From the NCBI RefSeq assembly GCF_030272615.1, contig NC_081414.1, positions 909,171,009 to 909,235,008 on the forward strand: a DNA stretch of 64,000 nt. Direction: 5' to 3'. Under the pieces are notes generated by a model. The model had not been told where the DNA came from, did not search any database, and worked only from the letters and a program-made list of their open reading frames with translations. This document shows, one piece after another, positions 10,159 to 21,476 of this stretch. Both the position numbers and the translations under genes were made by a program. Source of the stretch: Cryptomeria japonica. Taxonomy: Eukaryota; Streptophyta; Pinopsida; Cupressales; Cupressaceae. Each line of letters begins with the position of its first letter. Position 1 is the first letter of the stretch.

Positions 10159-11370
10159 TGTAACATCCTAAAATTGAACCCCTTGCAATTTTCAACTACA
10201 TTTGAGTCTTCGCCTTAGTGTTTGTGCCCCTCGGCTTGATCGGAGACCTAAATATGCTCATACAAGTCAAAATCTACATTTTGCTCAGTTGTGCACTCAA
10301 AATCCACCTTGATCCTACCCTAAAATAGGGAAGGACCAAGGCATGGTTCCCTACGATCCACTAGGACCAGGGTGTGGCACCCTAGGATCGGCCAAAGGGG
10401 ATATATCTTGGGGTCCCTCCCTTTGGCCTATCTTAAAATGGAGCAGGAAAATCCCCCAATGTCAGCCTAGTCAAAAAATCAGTCAATTAAACCTATTGGC
10501 AAGTATATAAGAGCGATTTCCCCTCTTATTTGACATCCATCAATCCATTACATCATGCATTCAAGCATTTGAGAGATCAAGCATTCAAGCATTCAAGAGC
10601 AATTGAGCATTTTTAGTCTTCCTTCAAGCTTTCAAGAAGCAATAGAGTCAAGATTTCAAGCATTAAAGAGGAGATCATCATTCTATTTCATGAAATCATA
10701 ATTCCATGTGGAGACAAGCAAAACTTCATAAGGAGGTATAAGCATTTCGTTTCAAGCAATTCAAAATCCCCTCAAAGAGGAGGATTTCTACTTTCAGTTA
10801 TTTCATTTACATTATTTCAACCAATTGGTTAATTCCAAAACTGAGGTTTGGCATGAAGGCAATCCCCTACTCCCAACATATTTTTCTTTCTTTTTGTGTG
10901 CAGGAAATAGGTACACAACTGTACTTTTGGAATTAAGCTTTATTCACAGAGATGGAGAAACCCTTTTTGACGCGCGGAAAGTTCAAAGGACCAAGTGGAG
11001 GGTGCCCCTGTCTGGAACACGACCCTTCCAATTTTTACGTGATTTCATAGAGAAACTCTAAATCATCTCAAACTTCTCAGATCTAGGTGCATGACTGAAT
11101 CTTGAACCTGTAGCTCACTATTTTCACATACTTTGTCTTCATTTTCAGCACTTTGTTTTAATTCAATCAATCAACTTACAAAAGAGGGTTAATTGCATTC
11201 CAATCACAACCAATCTACTTAGTATTCAATCATTTCATCCTTCGTTATTGGATTTAGTATATTCATCCCCCTCATTTGAATGTAAAGTTTCCTCAAGTGA
11301 AAATTAAGCTTAGCAAATTCCCACCCTTCCAAGTGGAGAGTTGACCAAGCCCCCAATTTTTCACTTTACA
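10159..11370 (+). repeat. Element B 5' LTR
   Basis: 1212 bp with TGTAAC start and TTTACA end, paired with 18350-19507. It contains a TATA box at 10504-10510 and possible splice signals (GT at 10736, CAG at 10901-10903). Confidence 0.88.
10504..10510 (+). promoter_or_regulatory. TATA box of element B 5' LTR
   Basis: tatataa within agtatataagag, 345 bp into the LTR, kept at 18665-18671 in the 3' LTR. The sequence just downstream would be the RNA start. Confidence 0.6.
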
Positions 11371-13898
11371 TTTTGGTGAAGCTAGCTCCTTATACCCTTA
11401 ATTCTGATTTCTGTTTTCAGATCTAAGTGTATCCAATTTAAAATTCTAATTTTCAATTACAAGTTTAATTTCCTTGCAATTTTTAAAAATTTAGAGGTTG
11501 AGTTCATAAAAACCCTAATTTTTAGATTCAAAATTGAGCTTGTCATTTGTCAAAATTGGATTGATTGTTTTAGATCTAAGAACTTTTCAATTTTGCAATT
11601 CAAGTTTTCATTTACACTTTCAATTTTCAAAAGTTTTAAAAATTAAGTGGTTAAATCACAAAACCCTAATTTTTTATTTTAAAATTGACCTTGTGAAATG
11701 TGTACATCTTGAATTAATTTTCAAATTTGGTTCTTCACTTCAATTTCAAAATTCATTTTCCCTTCTTGCACCATTCAAATTCTCAAATTTAAATTTTTAA
11801 AATTAAGCGGTTTATGCAACAAAGCCTAATTTTTAAAATTAATTTAATCTTGAGCAAATTTAAATTTTCCTTTAAGCATTTAATTTATTCAATTAAATCT
11901 AAAATATCTTGTTTTCCCTCTAAACATCATAAAAGTCAACCCTTAAGTGTGTCCTTTTCGTTCTTCTTTCAATTTATCATTTTATCATTCATCGTAAGTG
12001 TGTCCTATCTCGACCTTCAAGGCTTGTTTTTGCATATCTCGGCGTCTCCAATTCCAATATCCTTTTTAAATTGGCATTAAAATCACAATATCCTACTTCC
12101 CCAAAAATTTGGTAAAAAGTTGGTCGGACCGTGTGTCCGGACCATGCTATCACCACCCTGGTTTGGACTTTTTCAGCTAAAATTTTGGGAGCCTGTTTTG
12201 ACTATATTTTACTACACAATTCCAAATATTTATAATATTTTATTGAATTTAGGTCACCCTAAGGTCATAAAAAAATATGAATTTCAATATTTCCATTTTT
12301 AATTTAAATTTTAAAATTAAGTGGTTAATTACATATACCCTAATTTTTAAAATTAAATTGATTTCTTCAATATTTCAACATTTCAAAATTTTAATTAAGA
12401 GGTTAGATTTGGACAACCCTACTTTTAATTTTGATTTTCTCTCCTTTCAAAATTTTAAAATTAGGAGATCTTTTTCAACCCTAATTTTAAATTCAAATTT
12501 CTATATTCTAAGGGATAATTTTTTTAGACACTCAAAATTGGTCATCACTCCTACATCGTTAACCTAATTTTTAACATGTCTTTTATGTCACATTTGATCT
12601 TCATCATATGTTTATATTGTGTCATTCCTCAGGTTTCACTTCATTTTGAATCCAACCCTAATTATTCTTGTTCATTCACATTTGGTCCTAAATCATTATG
12701 ATTGGCATTTTAGCATTTTCAAATCATTTGAATTGGTCTCATCTTGACAATTAGACTCAATTCCCTTTTTTTGGGTAATTAATCAATCATTAATTATTAA
12801 CCTCTTTATCAATCAATTTCAATTAGTCCTTTGTGACATTCTATCAACCTTTCATGGCACTTTATCAATCAATCTTATCAATCATTTATCAAGTCATTGT
12901 AAATTGATCTTATCAGTCTCTTATTAAAATCATTATCAATATTGAGTCTTTTTCGATCTTTTGTCCTATTTTGTTGTCAACCTCAACCAATTGTCACTAA
13001 TTTTTATTAATTATTAGCTAATCAATCATCACTATTAGGACCTAATTCAACAATCGGGTTGGTATCTTAAATTATTCAAATCATTTCTCCTAGGTTGATT
13101 AATTAAATAATTTTTCAACTCTTTTGTTAACATGTCCCTTTTTGAATAATTAAATTTATATTTATTTATTCACCCTCTTTTCCCATGTCACAATTAATAT
13201 TTTTATATATTGGTTGGCTAATTTGAGTTATGAGTGGAATTAATAATTTTAAATTATTAATTCCAACTCATTTTGCCTTCTCCCCTTTTCTCTCCACTTT
13301 CCATAGTTTGTGCCATAATCTCATTTGATTTTAAATAGAATATTTCTAGTGCAAATGGAGCTTTCCATTTTATTTTTTATTTAACACCTTTTTCTCTTCA
13401 CTTCTAATGGTAATTTCCTTTTAAATCATCCTTGCACGAAATCTCAACCGTCGGATTGATTTGATCTTGTTTGCTCAATGTGATTTCAAAGCCTATAAAT
13501 TATGCTCTTGTCTCCTCATTTCAAAGATCTTAGTAGTTTACATTTATGCTATCGTTCTCTTGAGTTCCTATAATTTTAAATCTTCTAGTATTTTTGCCTG
13601 TCATGCTTTTACCCTTGCTTCATATGAGTTGCATAATGGATTGATCCAACATACTAGCATAATTAGAGGAGAAAGGAGCAGTGAGGCCTTCGTCAAAGGA
13701 GATCAGATGGTTTGACTATTCAATTTATTCATTTCATTTATGATTTTTGATGACCTTGTTGTGAATGTGCCTAAATTTACATGGTTATGTGTAATTTTTT
13801 TGTGTACATTTTCAAACTTAATTTAAGAGGTTATTTTAACAAAGCCCTAATTTTAAAATTCAAATTCCTAAGAGATTGCATTGCTCTTTCCCTAGTGC
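11371..13898 (+). other. Element B leader with iterated ACCCTAATTTT motif
   Basis: 2.5 kb without a convincing gene; the short ORFs in it are AT-rich and unlike proteins. At least seven degenerate copies of a roughly 45-bp motif (an aattaag-ggtta part followed by a ccctaattttaaaatt part) begin near 11485, 11633, 11796, 12308, 12388, 12448 and 13815. The sequence right after the LTR (ttttggtgaagctagctcc) is presumably the primer site, but I cannot match it to a tRNA. Confidence 0.6.
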
Positions 13899-15278
13899 AT
13901 GAGTTTTACTACTATTAGTCCTACCTATAGTATCCCCATTAGAAGAAGTTGTAGAATTAAGGTTTCCCAAGCTTTAATTACCGATGAAATGGAGCCTAAT
14001 TTGGCTAGCTTTTTCAATCAGGATATTGGTGGTTCTTCTAATCCTATAGATATTCTTGTTTATCCTCTTGATAATTCTCATTATGATGAGGAATCACTAA
14101 CTAGAGTATCCATTGACCAATTGGTGAATATGGACAATCAATTTGACAATCTTCAACAATGGATGAGTCAAGAATACCCGGAAAGCAAAGCTCTCCCATT
14201 TATTGAAGGATTAAAAATAATGATTCAAAGTGATAAACATGGTGTTGATATTTTGCATGGTATTGCTCATATTGTTGATTCTAATATCATGCCTATGAAG
14301 AGTTGTACCAAAAACCTAGGTTATACACAACCTCCTAGTCAAGTTAATCATTCCATTCCTTTGACAACTCCTATGACTAGTGTTCCTACCTTCACATCAA
14401 ACATCATGGCTACCTCTACACAAAATTTTATACCTACAAGTGTTAGTCATGGGGGAAATACCTCTTCTTTCATTTCTCCTACCATGAGTGTTCCCCTTGT
14501 TACCCAATCACATTCAACACCTATAAATGTTAGTCAAGGGGGAAACTCCTTCAATCACAATTCCTTCCTTCCGCCATGTGTTACCCAATATTCTCCATTA
14601 TCTACTTATCATACTGTCCCACCTCCTTATTCTTATTCTCAATTTCTTCCTTCATTAAATAATATTACTCCACTTTCTCAATCCAACATGTCTAATTTCA
14701 ATCCTTCTACTGAAGCTACAATCAATAGTCTAGCCCAAATAGTGTCTTCCTTTCAAAAACAAATAGCTTCTATGAACCAATCCAAGTATAATGTGCCCAC
14801 ATTTGATGTAGCAAGTCCATTATCCAATGACATTGTTAGAGTCGTCCCCCCTAAACATGTAGAAGTCCCTCAATTGAAACTTTATAATGGAAAATGTGAT
14901 CGTTTAACTCATATTAAAACATTCCAAACTTTGTGTAGTGACTTTGCTCATGATAAAAGGTTGTTAGCAAAATTGTTTACTAGAACATTAAGAGATAGAG
15001 CTTTGCAATGGTATTGTTCTTTTCCTCCTTATTTTATTGCTTCTTTTCCACAACTAGATAATGCTTTCATTCAACAATTTTACAATAACATTGGTCCTAA
15101 AGTTACTTTGACTCATTTGATGCATTGTAAACAAGGAGTTAAAGAAAAAGTGACTGGCTTTATTGGTAGATATAAGCATTTGTATTCTCAGATTTCTTTT
15201 CTTGTTCTTGATCAAGATATTCAAAATATTTTCATTGATAATTTACAAAATGATATATTAGGGATAAACTTCTCTTAA
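13899..15278 (+). CDS. gag: Element B Gag
   Basis: 459-codon open frame, the longest intact ORF in the window. Residues about 60-130 are acidic and helical. Residues 150-300 are Ser/Thr/Pro/Asn-rich low complexity. Residues about 320-455 match the Gypsy Gag capsid (Retrotrans_gag) pattern: 'VPQLKLYNGKCDRLTHIKTF', 'ALQWYCSFPP', 'FIQQFYNNI', 'FIGRYKHLYSQIS'. The ATG is preceded by the AT-rich leader. Element D carries the same protein in broken form, which supports it as a real family protein. It would form the particle; no nucleocapsid zinc knuckle lies in this ORF, but one follows in another frame at 15653. Confidence 0.85.
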   Translation: MSFTTISPTYSIPIRRSCRIKVSQALITDEMEPNLASFFNQDIGGSSNPIDILVYPLDNSHYDEESLTRVSIDQLVNMDNQFDNLQQWMSQEYPESKALPFIEGLKIMIQSDKHGVDILHGIAHIVDSNIMPMKSCTKNLGYTQPPSQVNHSIPLTTPMTSVPTFTSNIMATSTQNFIPTSVSHGGNTSSFISPTMSVPLVTQSHSTPINVSQGGNSFNHNSFLPPCVTQYSPLSTYHTVPPPYSYSQFLPSLNNITPLSQSNMSNFNPSTEATINSLAQIVSSFQKQIASMNQSKYNVPTFDVASPLSNDIVRVVPPKHVEVPQLKLYNGKCDRLTHIKTFQTLCSDFAHDKRLLAKLFTRTLRDRALQWYCSFPPYFIASFPQLDNAFIQQFYNNIGPKVTLTHLMHCKQGVKEKVTGFIGRYKHLYSQISFLVLDQDIQNIFIDNLQNDILGINFS

Positions 15279-15559
15279 CTAAGTTTACTTCCTTTCTATA
15301 GTTGTGTGTAGTAATTCACAATTATCAACTAATTGTGAGTCAATTGGAACAACCATCTCCTTCCATGGCTCCGAGAGATAAGGGCGATAGTGCTCAACAA
15401 TTGTTTATGAATTTAAACCAAACAAAGGATTCACCAAATTCAATGACAACATCAACAATAGTCAACTCATAGGTGCTATAGGTGTGCCTTCTTTGTCTAA
15501 ATTCTTTAAAAGAGAAATAGTTTACTCCTTTGAAAGAATCTTTGCATAGCATTATGTCT

Positions 15560-16450
15560 TAGTTAATACAAAGGAATGTGTTAAAACTTCTCGAAATCAA
15601 ACCAATTGATCCATCTAAGACAAATTCACCTTACTTTGATGATAAATCCTTTTGTCAATATCATCATCATCCTGGTCATGATACTGAGAAGTGTTTTTCA
15701 TTGAGAAGTAAGATTCAATAATTGATTGATAACAATACTATATCTGTGGTAGGTTTGAATGATTAAGGAAATAAATACGTACCTCCACCTAATCAAAACC
15801 TTCAAATTTTCACTAATCCTTTACCATCCCATTGCACTAATGTTATTGAGACTAATCATCTTACTTTCTCTCCCAATGATGTTGGCCTTCAAATTAATAA
15901 TGTGGTGAACCTTGTAGATCAACAAGAACCTCCTAAAGATTTGTGCATAACATTTGATCCTAGTGAGACCATTAAAGAACTCAATGGCCCATTATACACA
16001 AGTGCAAAAATTAAAGGTATACCCTCTAGAGGAGTGCTTATTGAGCCTACTTGCATGGTTAATGTGATAACTAAATAATTTATTTATTCTTTGCAATTGC
16101 ATTAAGTGATATATGATGATACTGATGTGATGGTTAAAGTTTTTTATGGCTTCTCTTGTCCTACTATTGGTTCTATAACACTTCTTATTGATGTTGGTAC
16201 TAAATGCTTATATGTTCAATTTTCTATCATTCCTACATTTGATCAATTTCATGTGAAGTTGGGATATCCTTGGCTCTCTTCCATGAAATAGATCACTTCT
16301 ACTATCCATAAGTGTTTAAAATTTCCTCATAATGGTCAAATCATAACTGTTAATCATAGCATATTTCAACCTACAATGAGGTGTGGAGATGTTTGTCTTG
16401 ATTACTTTTGGTCCGAATAATTCAAGCCTCTTCAACTTAGAAGCGATGCT
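15560..16450 (+). pseudogene. Element B zinc knuckle and protease-like domain without active site
   Basis: One frame (shifted relative to Gag) with scattered stops. A CX2HX5HX4C zinc finger (CQYHHHPGHDTEKC) lies at 15653-15694, typical of plant Gypsy Gag C-termini. From about 16030 the sequence follows the retropepsin fold: a 'VLIEPTCMVNVI' strand, 'VMVKVFYGFSCPTIGSITL', and the family-typical block 'VKLGYPWLSSMK' followed by 'KFPHNGQII'. The triplet that should be Asp-Thr/Ser-Gly is Glu-Pro-Thr. Element D lacks the triplet too (Asp-Leu-Val), so the loss seems ancestral. Confidence 0.7.
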
Positions 16451-16482
16451 CTCTTTAGATCATATAAAATATAGAAAAAGAA

Positions 16483-17507
16483 ATGATTTTTTCATTGAGT
16501 AATCCTAGAAATCCAACACTTAGCATTCCTCTTGATGATCATAAACCTATTCTTGAGGATAATATTGTTCTTCCTCCTAAGGAAAGAAATAATCTTCTTC
16601 TCATAGAGGCACCTATTTCTTCTCCTAAAGAGAAGAGTATCATTTCTCCTAAGAAAAGAGATGTTCCTCTTCCTAAAGAAAATTATATTCCTTCTCCTAT
16701 TGATGATTCCACTCTTCCTCCCAAAGGTAGAAACCTCTTCCTCCTAAACATCAATCTATTTCTCCTAAGGCTAGACCTATCCCTGCCCCTCATGATGGAC
16801 CCAGTCTCCTTCCTACACCTCCCATTCCTCCTTTATATGGTGCGGTTCCTCCTCCTTCATCTTATAGAGAGAAGCGACCAACCTCTCCTATTTTCCAACC
16901 TAGGAGACCTCAACTCAGTCATCCTACCCTAAAAGAAGAGACAAACCCTATACCTAATGTGCCTAACTCTTCTCAACCTTTAGCCAAAACTAGACAAAAC
17001 CATTGTGTGAGAGAACACCGACGGAGACATCATGCTAGAGCTCGTGAAGTTGCTTATCAAACCATTTATTCTCCTAAAACACCAACAGTTGACATGATTC
17101 CATTTTCTCCTAAACATGATGTTCAACCTAATTCTCCAAGATGCAAAATGCTTAAGACAAATGATGGTTCAAGTTCTATTCCTATTAGAGCTCCTATTCT
17201 TATTAATCTTGATGAAGAAATAGGTGAAAATGTTCTTAATGATGAAAAGGTTGATCCTAATATTTCTAATGATGAATATGAATATGTTGATGTTGACAAT
17301 GACTTATATGCAAAATTTTCAAAAGCATTAATCCTAGCTCCTAGTAACAAACAAAGTGACTCAGCATTAGAGCATGGTCCTTTTTTGGAACTTGTGATAG
17401 CTCCATATATTGTTCTCGATGTGGCTCCTCTTGCATATTTTCCACCTTCCCGAAACAATGATCAGGAAGATCCGGGGAAGGATGACATGCTTGATTCGCT
17501 TCATTAG
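16483..17507 (+). pseudogene. Element B Pro-rich, Arg-rich and acidic C-terminal region
   Basis: Two overlapping open stretches (16483-16740, then 16959-17507) join through a frameshift near 16735-16745. The first part is built of Pro-Lys-Glu repeats ('ISSPKEKS', 'IISPKKRD', 'PLPKEN'). After the shift come a Pro-rich segment, an Arg/His-rich segment ('NHCVREHRRRHHARARE') and an acidic tail ending near 'DDMLDSLH'. Element D has the same order ('NHCARECQRRFCAKAHE' and an Asp-rich tail). It occupies the place where reverse transcriptase would be. Function unknown; the basic part could bind nucleic acid (inference). Confidence 0.6.
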
Positions 17508-18349
17508 CATCATAGAATCTCTCCCTCTGTCTTCTCTTTCTTATTTGTGTCATTCTTTTATTTGTTCTCCTTATTTTTCTATTTTTTGTCCCTAGTGTTA
17601 TCTACTTGAGGATGATGCTCTGATGTAAAGTAAGTTATCTATTTGGCAGTTAAAGCAAGAGATTAAAGAGGGTCTAGGGGTGGGTGGTAAGCAAGTGGGC
17701 CACTCATAATGAAGCGTTGAGATCCCTTTTGGTCTCTCTCATGTTGACTCAAAAGACACATGTGTTCCCTTCTTCCATGGTGGTTTCCTCTCTTTGGGCG
17801 ATGAGGATGATTCTATTTATATACATATGCATGATATACATGAGTTATCATAAAAAGAATACTGACTCCAAAGTTAGGTGAAACCACCTCATGTTTTGTG
17901 CTTTGTGTTCATTATCCTTTGATTTGACCTCTCTTTGGGGGCTAAATTATAGTGATAACGTGCTTGTCCTCTTTGGGTATACCCTACCTTAAAGCATTTT
18001 TTCTCGATAAGGCGTACACAATCACTTTAACATGGGGGCATACACTCCACTCATGATTTTCTCTTTTGATACTTTAAGTTACTTAGCAAACTTTGTCTTT
18101 GATTTGTAATTTTTAGTATTCTTTTCATGACTCATAGTAAGATATCCTTACTAGTTGTAGTCATGGTTCTCTCTTTCTCTCTCACGATCTTCCCTTTTGT
18201 GTTATCATTGAATTCGTGAGATCCTAAAGTCCACTAGTGGCTTGGCGAATCTTTCCTCCTTGATGTGGTGAAAGTCTTTCAATTCGAATTCATTGTACTT
18301 TAGCGACAATATTTGCATAAGCTTATACTCCCGCTAAAGTGGGGGTAAA
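17508..18349 (+). other. Element B 3' untranslated region and polypurine tract
   Basis: No gene seen. It ends with aaagtgggggtaaa (18336-18349), directly before the 3' LTR. Confidence 0.65.
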
Positions 18350-19507
18350 TGTAACGTCCTAAAATTGCACCCCTTGCAATTTTTTATTGCATTTGAGTCT
18401 TTGCCTTAGTGTTTGTGCCCCTCAACTTGATCAGAGACCTGAATATGCTCATACAAGTCAAAATCATTATTTTTCTCAGTTGTGCACTCAAAAGCCACCT
18501 TGATCCTACCCCTAAATAGGGCAAGACCAAGGCATGGCACCCTAGGATCCCCCAAAGGGGGCCTATCTTAAGGTCCCTCCCTTTGGCCTATCTTAAAAAG
18601 GAGTTGGAAAATCCCCCTACTTTAGCCCAAGTTGGAAAATTAGTCAATTAAACCTACTGGCAAGTATATAAGAGGGAATTCACCTCTCATTTGGCATCCA
18701 TCAATACATTACATCACGTGTTCAAGAATTCATGCATTCAAGAGCAACTGAGCATTTCCAGTCTTCCTTCAAGCTTTGGAGCAACAATAGAGTCAAGATT
18801 TCAAGAATTGAAGAGGAGATCATCATTCTATTTCATGAAATTATAATTCCATGTGGAGACAAGCAAAACTTCATAACGAGGTATAAGCATTTCATTTTCA
18901 AGCAATTCAACTTCCCCTGAAAGAGGAGGATTTCTACTTTAAGTCATTTCATTTACACTATTTCAACCAATTGGTTAATTCCAAAACCGGGGTTTGACCT
19001 GAAGGCAAACCCCTATTCCCAACACATTTCCCTTTCTTTCTGTGTGTAGGAGATAGGTGCACACATGTACTTCTAGAATTAAGCTTTATTTGTAAAGATG
19101 GAAAAACCTTTTCAACGTGCAAAAAGTTCAAAGGACCAAGTGGAGGGTACCCCTATCTGAAAACACAGTCCCTGCAATTTTTGCCCAATTTAGTAGAGCA
19201 ACTCCAAATCATCTCAAACTTCTTAGATCCAGTTGCATGACTAAATCCTGAACCTATAGCTCACCTTTTTCACATAGTTTATGTTCATTTTCAGCACTTT
19301 GTCTTTATTCAATCAATCAACTTACAAAAGAGGGGCAATTGCATTTCAAACATACTTAGTATTCAATCCTTTTAGCCTTTGGGATTGGATCTAGTAGATT
19401 CATCCTCCTCTTTTGAATGTAAAGTTTCCTCAAGTGCAAATTGAGTTTAGCAAATTCACACCCTTCTAAGTGGAGAGTTGGCCAAGCCTCCAATTTTCCA
19501 CTTTACA
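18350..19507 (+). repeat. Element B 3' LTR
   Basis: 1158 bp, TGTAACGTCC to CTTTACA, with TATA at 18665-18671. After it come the target-site copy gtgta (19508-19512) and element O coding sequence. Confidence 0.88.
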
Positions 19508-19512
19508 GTGTA

Positions 19513-20350
19513 TTCAAAAGAATCTCTCTAAAAATCAAATCATTGGAGATAAGAATAGAGGTGTAATTACAAGAAGTAAAGCTACTAAAGTGAAAGTTCT
19601 ACCGTGTTTTCTTTCTCAAAATAAACCTAAGATAGTTGAAGAAGCATGTAATGATCAGAATTGGATGAAGACTATGAAGGAAGAGTTAGATTAGATTGAG
19701 AAGAATCGGACTTGGGATTTAGTCCCTAGACCGACTAATAAGAACGTTACTAGAACAAAGTGGGTGTTCCGAAATAAACCAGATGAAGATGGTCATGTTG
19801 TAAGAAACAAGGCTAGATTAGTATGTAAAGGTTACACTTGGTTTGAAGGCAATGATTTTGAAGAGACGTATGCTCCTATTGCCCAAATGGAAACTATTAT
19901 GATGTTTTTGGCTTTTGTAGCATACAAATATTTCAAAGTTTATTAGATGGATGTAAAGTCAACATTTTTGAATGGAGATTTAAAAAAAGAAGTCTACATT
20001 ATACAAATAGAAGTGTTTAGGTTGTCAAATGATATAGGTATTGTTTGTAGATTGAAGAAGGTGTTGTATGGGTTGAAACAAGCACCTAGAGCTTGGTATG
20101 GAAGGCTAGACAAGTATTTATTGAATCAAGGATTTCAAAAGGGGTATACCAATAGTAATCTTTATTTTAAAGTTAAATCAAAAAATATCTTAATTATTAT
20201 TGTATATATGGATGACATAATTTTTGGAGGAAATGATGGCATGTGCAAGAATTTTGCTAGTGAAATGCAACATTACAAAAGGAATTTGAAATGTCTATGA
20301 TTGGTGAGTTGAATTTGTTTCTTGGATTGCAAGTAAATTAGAACAGTAAT
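19513..20350 (+). pseudogene. pol: Element O reverse transcriptase
   Basis: Resumes the O polyprotein after element B. 'IIGDKNRGVITRSKA' corresponds to the integrase-RT linker of element A. RT motifs follow: 'TKWVFRNKPDEDGHVV', 'KARLVCKGYTWFEG', 'MDVKSTFLNGDLKKEVYI', 'LYGLKQAPRAWYGRLDKY' and the catalytic 'VYMDDIIFGG' near 20204-20233. Stops occur at 19692-19694 and 19944-19946, where Gln or Asp/Gln-type residues stand in relatives, and a frameshift lies near 20270-20290. The core Asp-Asp pair is kept. Confidence 0.85.
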
Positions 20351-20669
20351 GGTATTTTTATTTCTCAATCAAAGTATGTTAGAGAGTTGTTGGAAAAGTT
20401 TGGATTGGAGAATTCTAAATCGACATGTAATCCTACGACAACTGGATGCAAGTTGACCAATGATGATAAATCACCGAAGATTAATGCAAAAAAGTACATG
20501 TCAATTATTGGAGGACTATTATACCTTATTGCTACTAGACTGGATATCATGTATGCTATTTTTCCTGTAGCTAGATTTCAGCAAGATCTGAAAGAGTCGC
20601 ATGTTGTTGCAGTAAAGAGGATATTTAGATATTTGAAAGATACAAAAGATTTTGGATTGTGGTATCCCA
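20351..20669 (+). pseudogene. pol: Element O RNase H region, first part
   Basis: Connection and start of RNase H: 'YVRELLEKFGLENSKS', 'MSIIGGLLYLIATRLDIMYA', 'RIFRYLKDTKDFGLWYP'. It is split by element C after 20669 inside the Gly-Leu-Trp-Tyr-Pro block and resumes at 25812 with the Lys that follows in relatives. Confidence 0.85.
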
Positions 20670-21405
20670 TGTTGGGAAATACACACTCCAATGAGAATTG
20701 TAGGTGATTTAAGGTATTGTCATTGATGGAAACCTAACAATCATATGACACCGGCAGGCAGACAAAGGCACTGGTAGACTCTACACCGGCATACAGATCA
20801 TCGACACCAAAAGGAAGATAACCGGCACCCTGGCCGACAAGAATTTTGTATAAATATATTTTGTAAGCCGACTTGGTGGATTGTAACATGACTCATATAA
20901 GTATGAGATCAGTATAGATCATTTAGGAGTGCGAGATATAAAAAGGATAATAGCAGACCTAATGTGTGAATTATTGGGATAAGGGTTTATGTATATTGCA
21001 GAGCTTAAACAAGTACTGAATCTGGCATAATAGATATTGATCTGAAGCAGTAAAAGACATTAGATTTGTATAATCCAATTTTGTAAGTCAATGTGACTTC
21101 CTTTGTAATTGAGCAGTGAGCTTTGGAAGCCCCTATTGTAAACAGTAATATTCCCTTATTGGCCAGTAAGAGAATATTGTGGGTCACAAATCCCACCAAG
21201 GTTTTTCCCACACCAGGTTTCCTCATTAAAATATTGTGTTATGGTGTGTCTCTTATGTTGTGGTTGTTGTTCTTCTTTACTGCATTATTTTTAGTTTACC
21301 GATACACAGTTTTGAATTACTTTTCATGTTATAATTCAAGTAAATTCTTTTACCAGTTAGATACTGATTCACCCCCCCCTCTCAGTATCTTTGGGAATCC
21401 TAACA
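20670..21405 (+). repeat. Element C 5' LTR
   Basis: 736 bp paired with 25014-25806; the 5' copy lacks about 23 bp near 21127 and about 22 bp near 20865. A TATA-like tataaatata lies near 20850. The C-loop hairpin is at 21359-21390. Confidence 0.9.
21359..21390 (+). other. C-loop hairpin in element C 5' LTR
   Basis: agatactga (21359-21367) pairs perfectly with tcagtatct (21382-21390) around a C run, 18 bp upstream of the primer site. In the 3' LTR (25756-25791) one pair becomes a U-G wobble. Confidence 0.7.
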
Positions 21406-21407
21406 AT

Positions 21408-21419
21408 TGGTATCAGAGC
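21408..21419 (+). other. Primer-binding site of element C
   Basis: tggtatcagagc, exact initiator tRNA-Met type, two bases after the LTR end. Confidence 0.9.
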
Positions 21420-21476
21420 CTAGTCCTCTATTTTCAAAAGCCTAATAGCTTGAGGAAGATCTTGACACCGGTAGAG

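Larger units (their letters stand above)
10159..19507 (+). mobile_element. Gag-only Gypsy-like LTR element B, nested in O
   Basis: The LTRs at 10159-11370 and 18350-19507 (about 88-90% identical by eye at their starts) have TGTAAC and TTTACA ends and flank an 8-kb interior. The target duplication is gtata/gtgta. The interior holds a 2.5-kb leader, a Gag ORF, a zinc-knuckle and protease-like region and a Pro/Arg-rich plus acidic region. No reverse transcriptase, RNase H or integrase is present. This fits the class called TR-GAG or other non-autonomous LTR elements. Element D is a diverged relative; element E may be another. Confidence 0.88.

Noticed and set aside
19470-19512. Start of the 74-codon frame in the element B LTR
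   Set aside because: The first residues come from LTR sequence; the O polyprotein resumes only at 19513.
21123-21476. N-terminal part of the 164-codon frame over the element C LTR end
   Set aside because: It runs through LTR, hairpin and primer site; the real ORF1 begins at ATG 21477.
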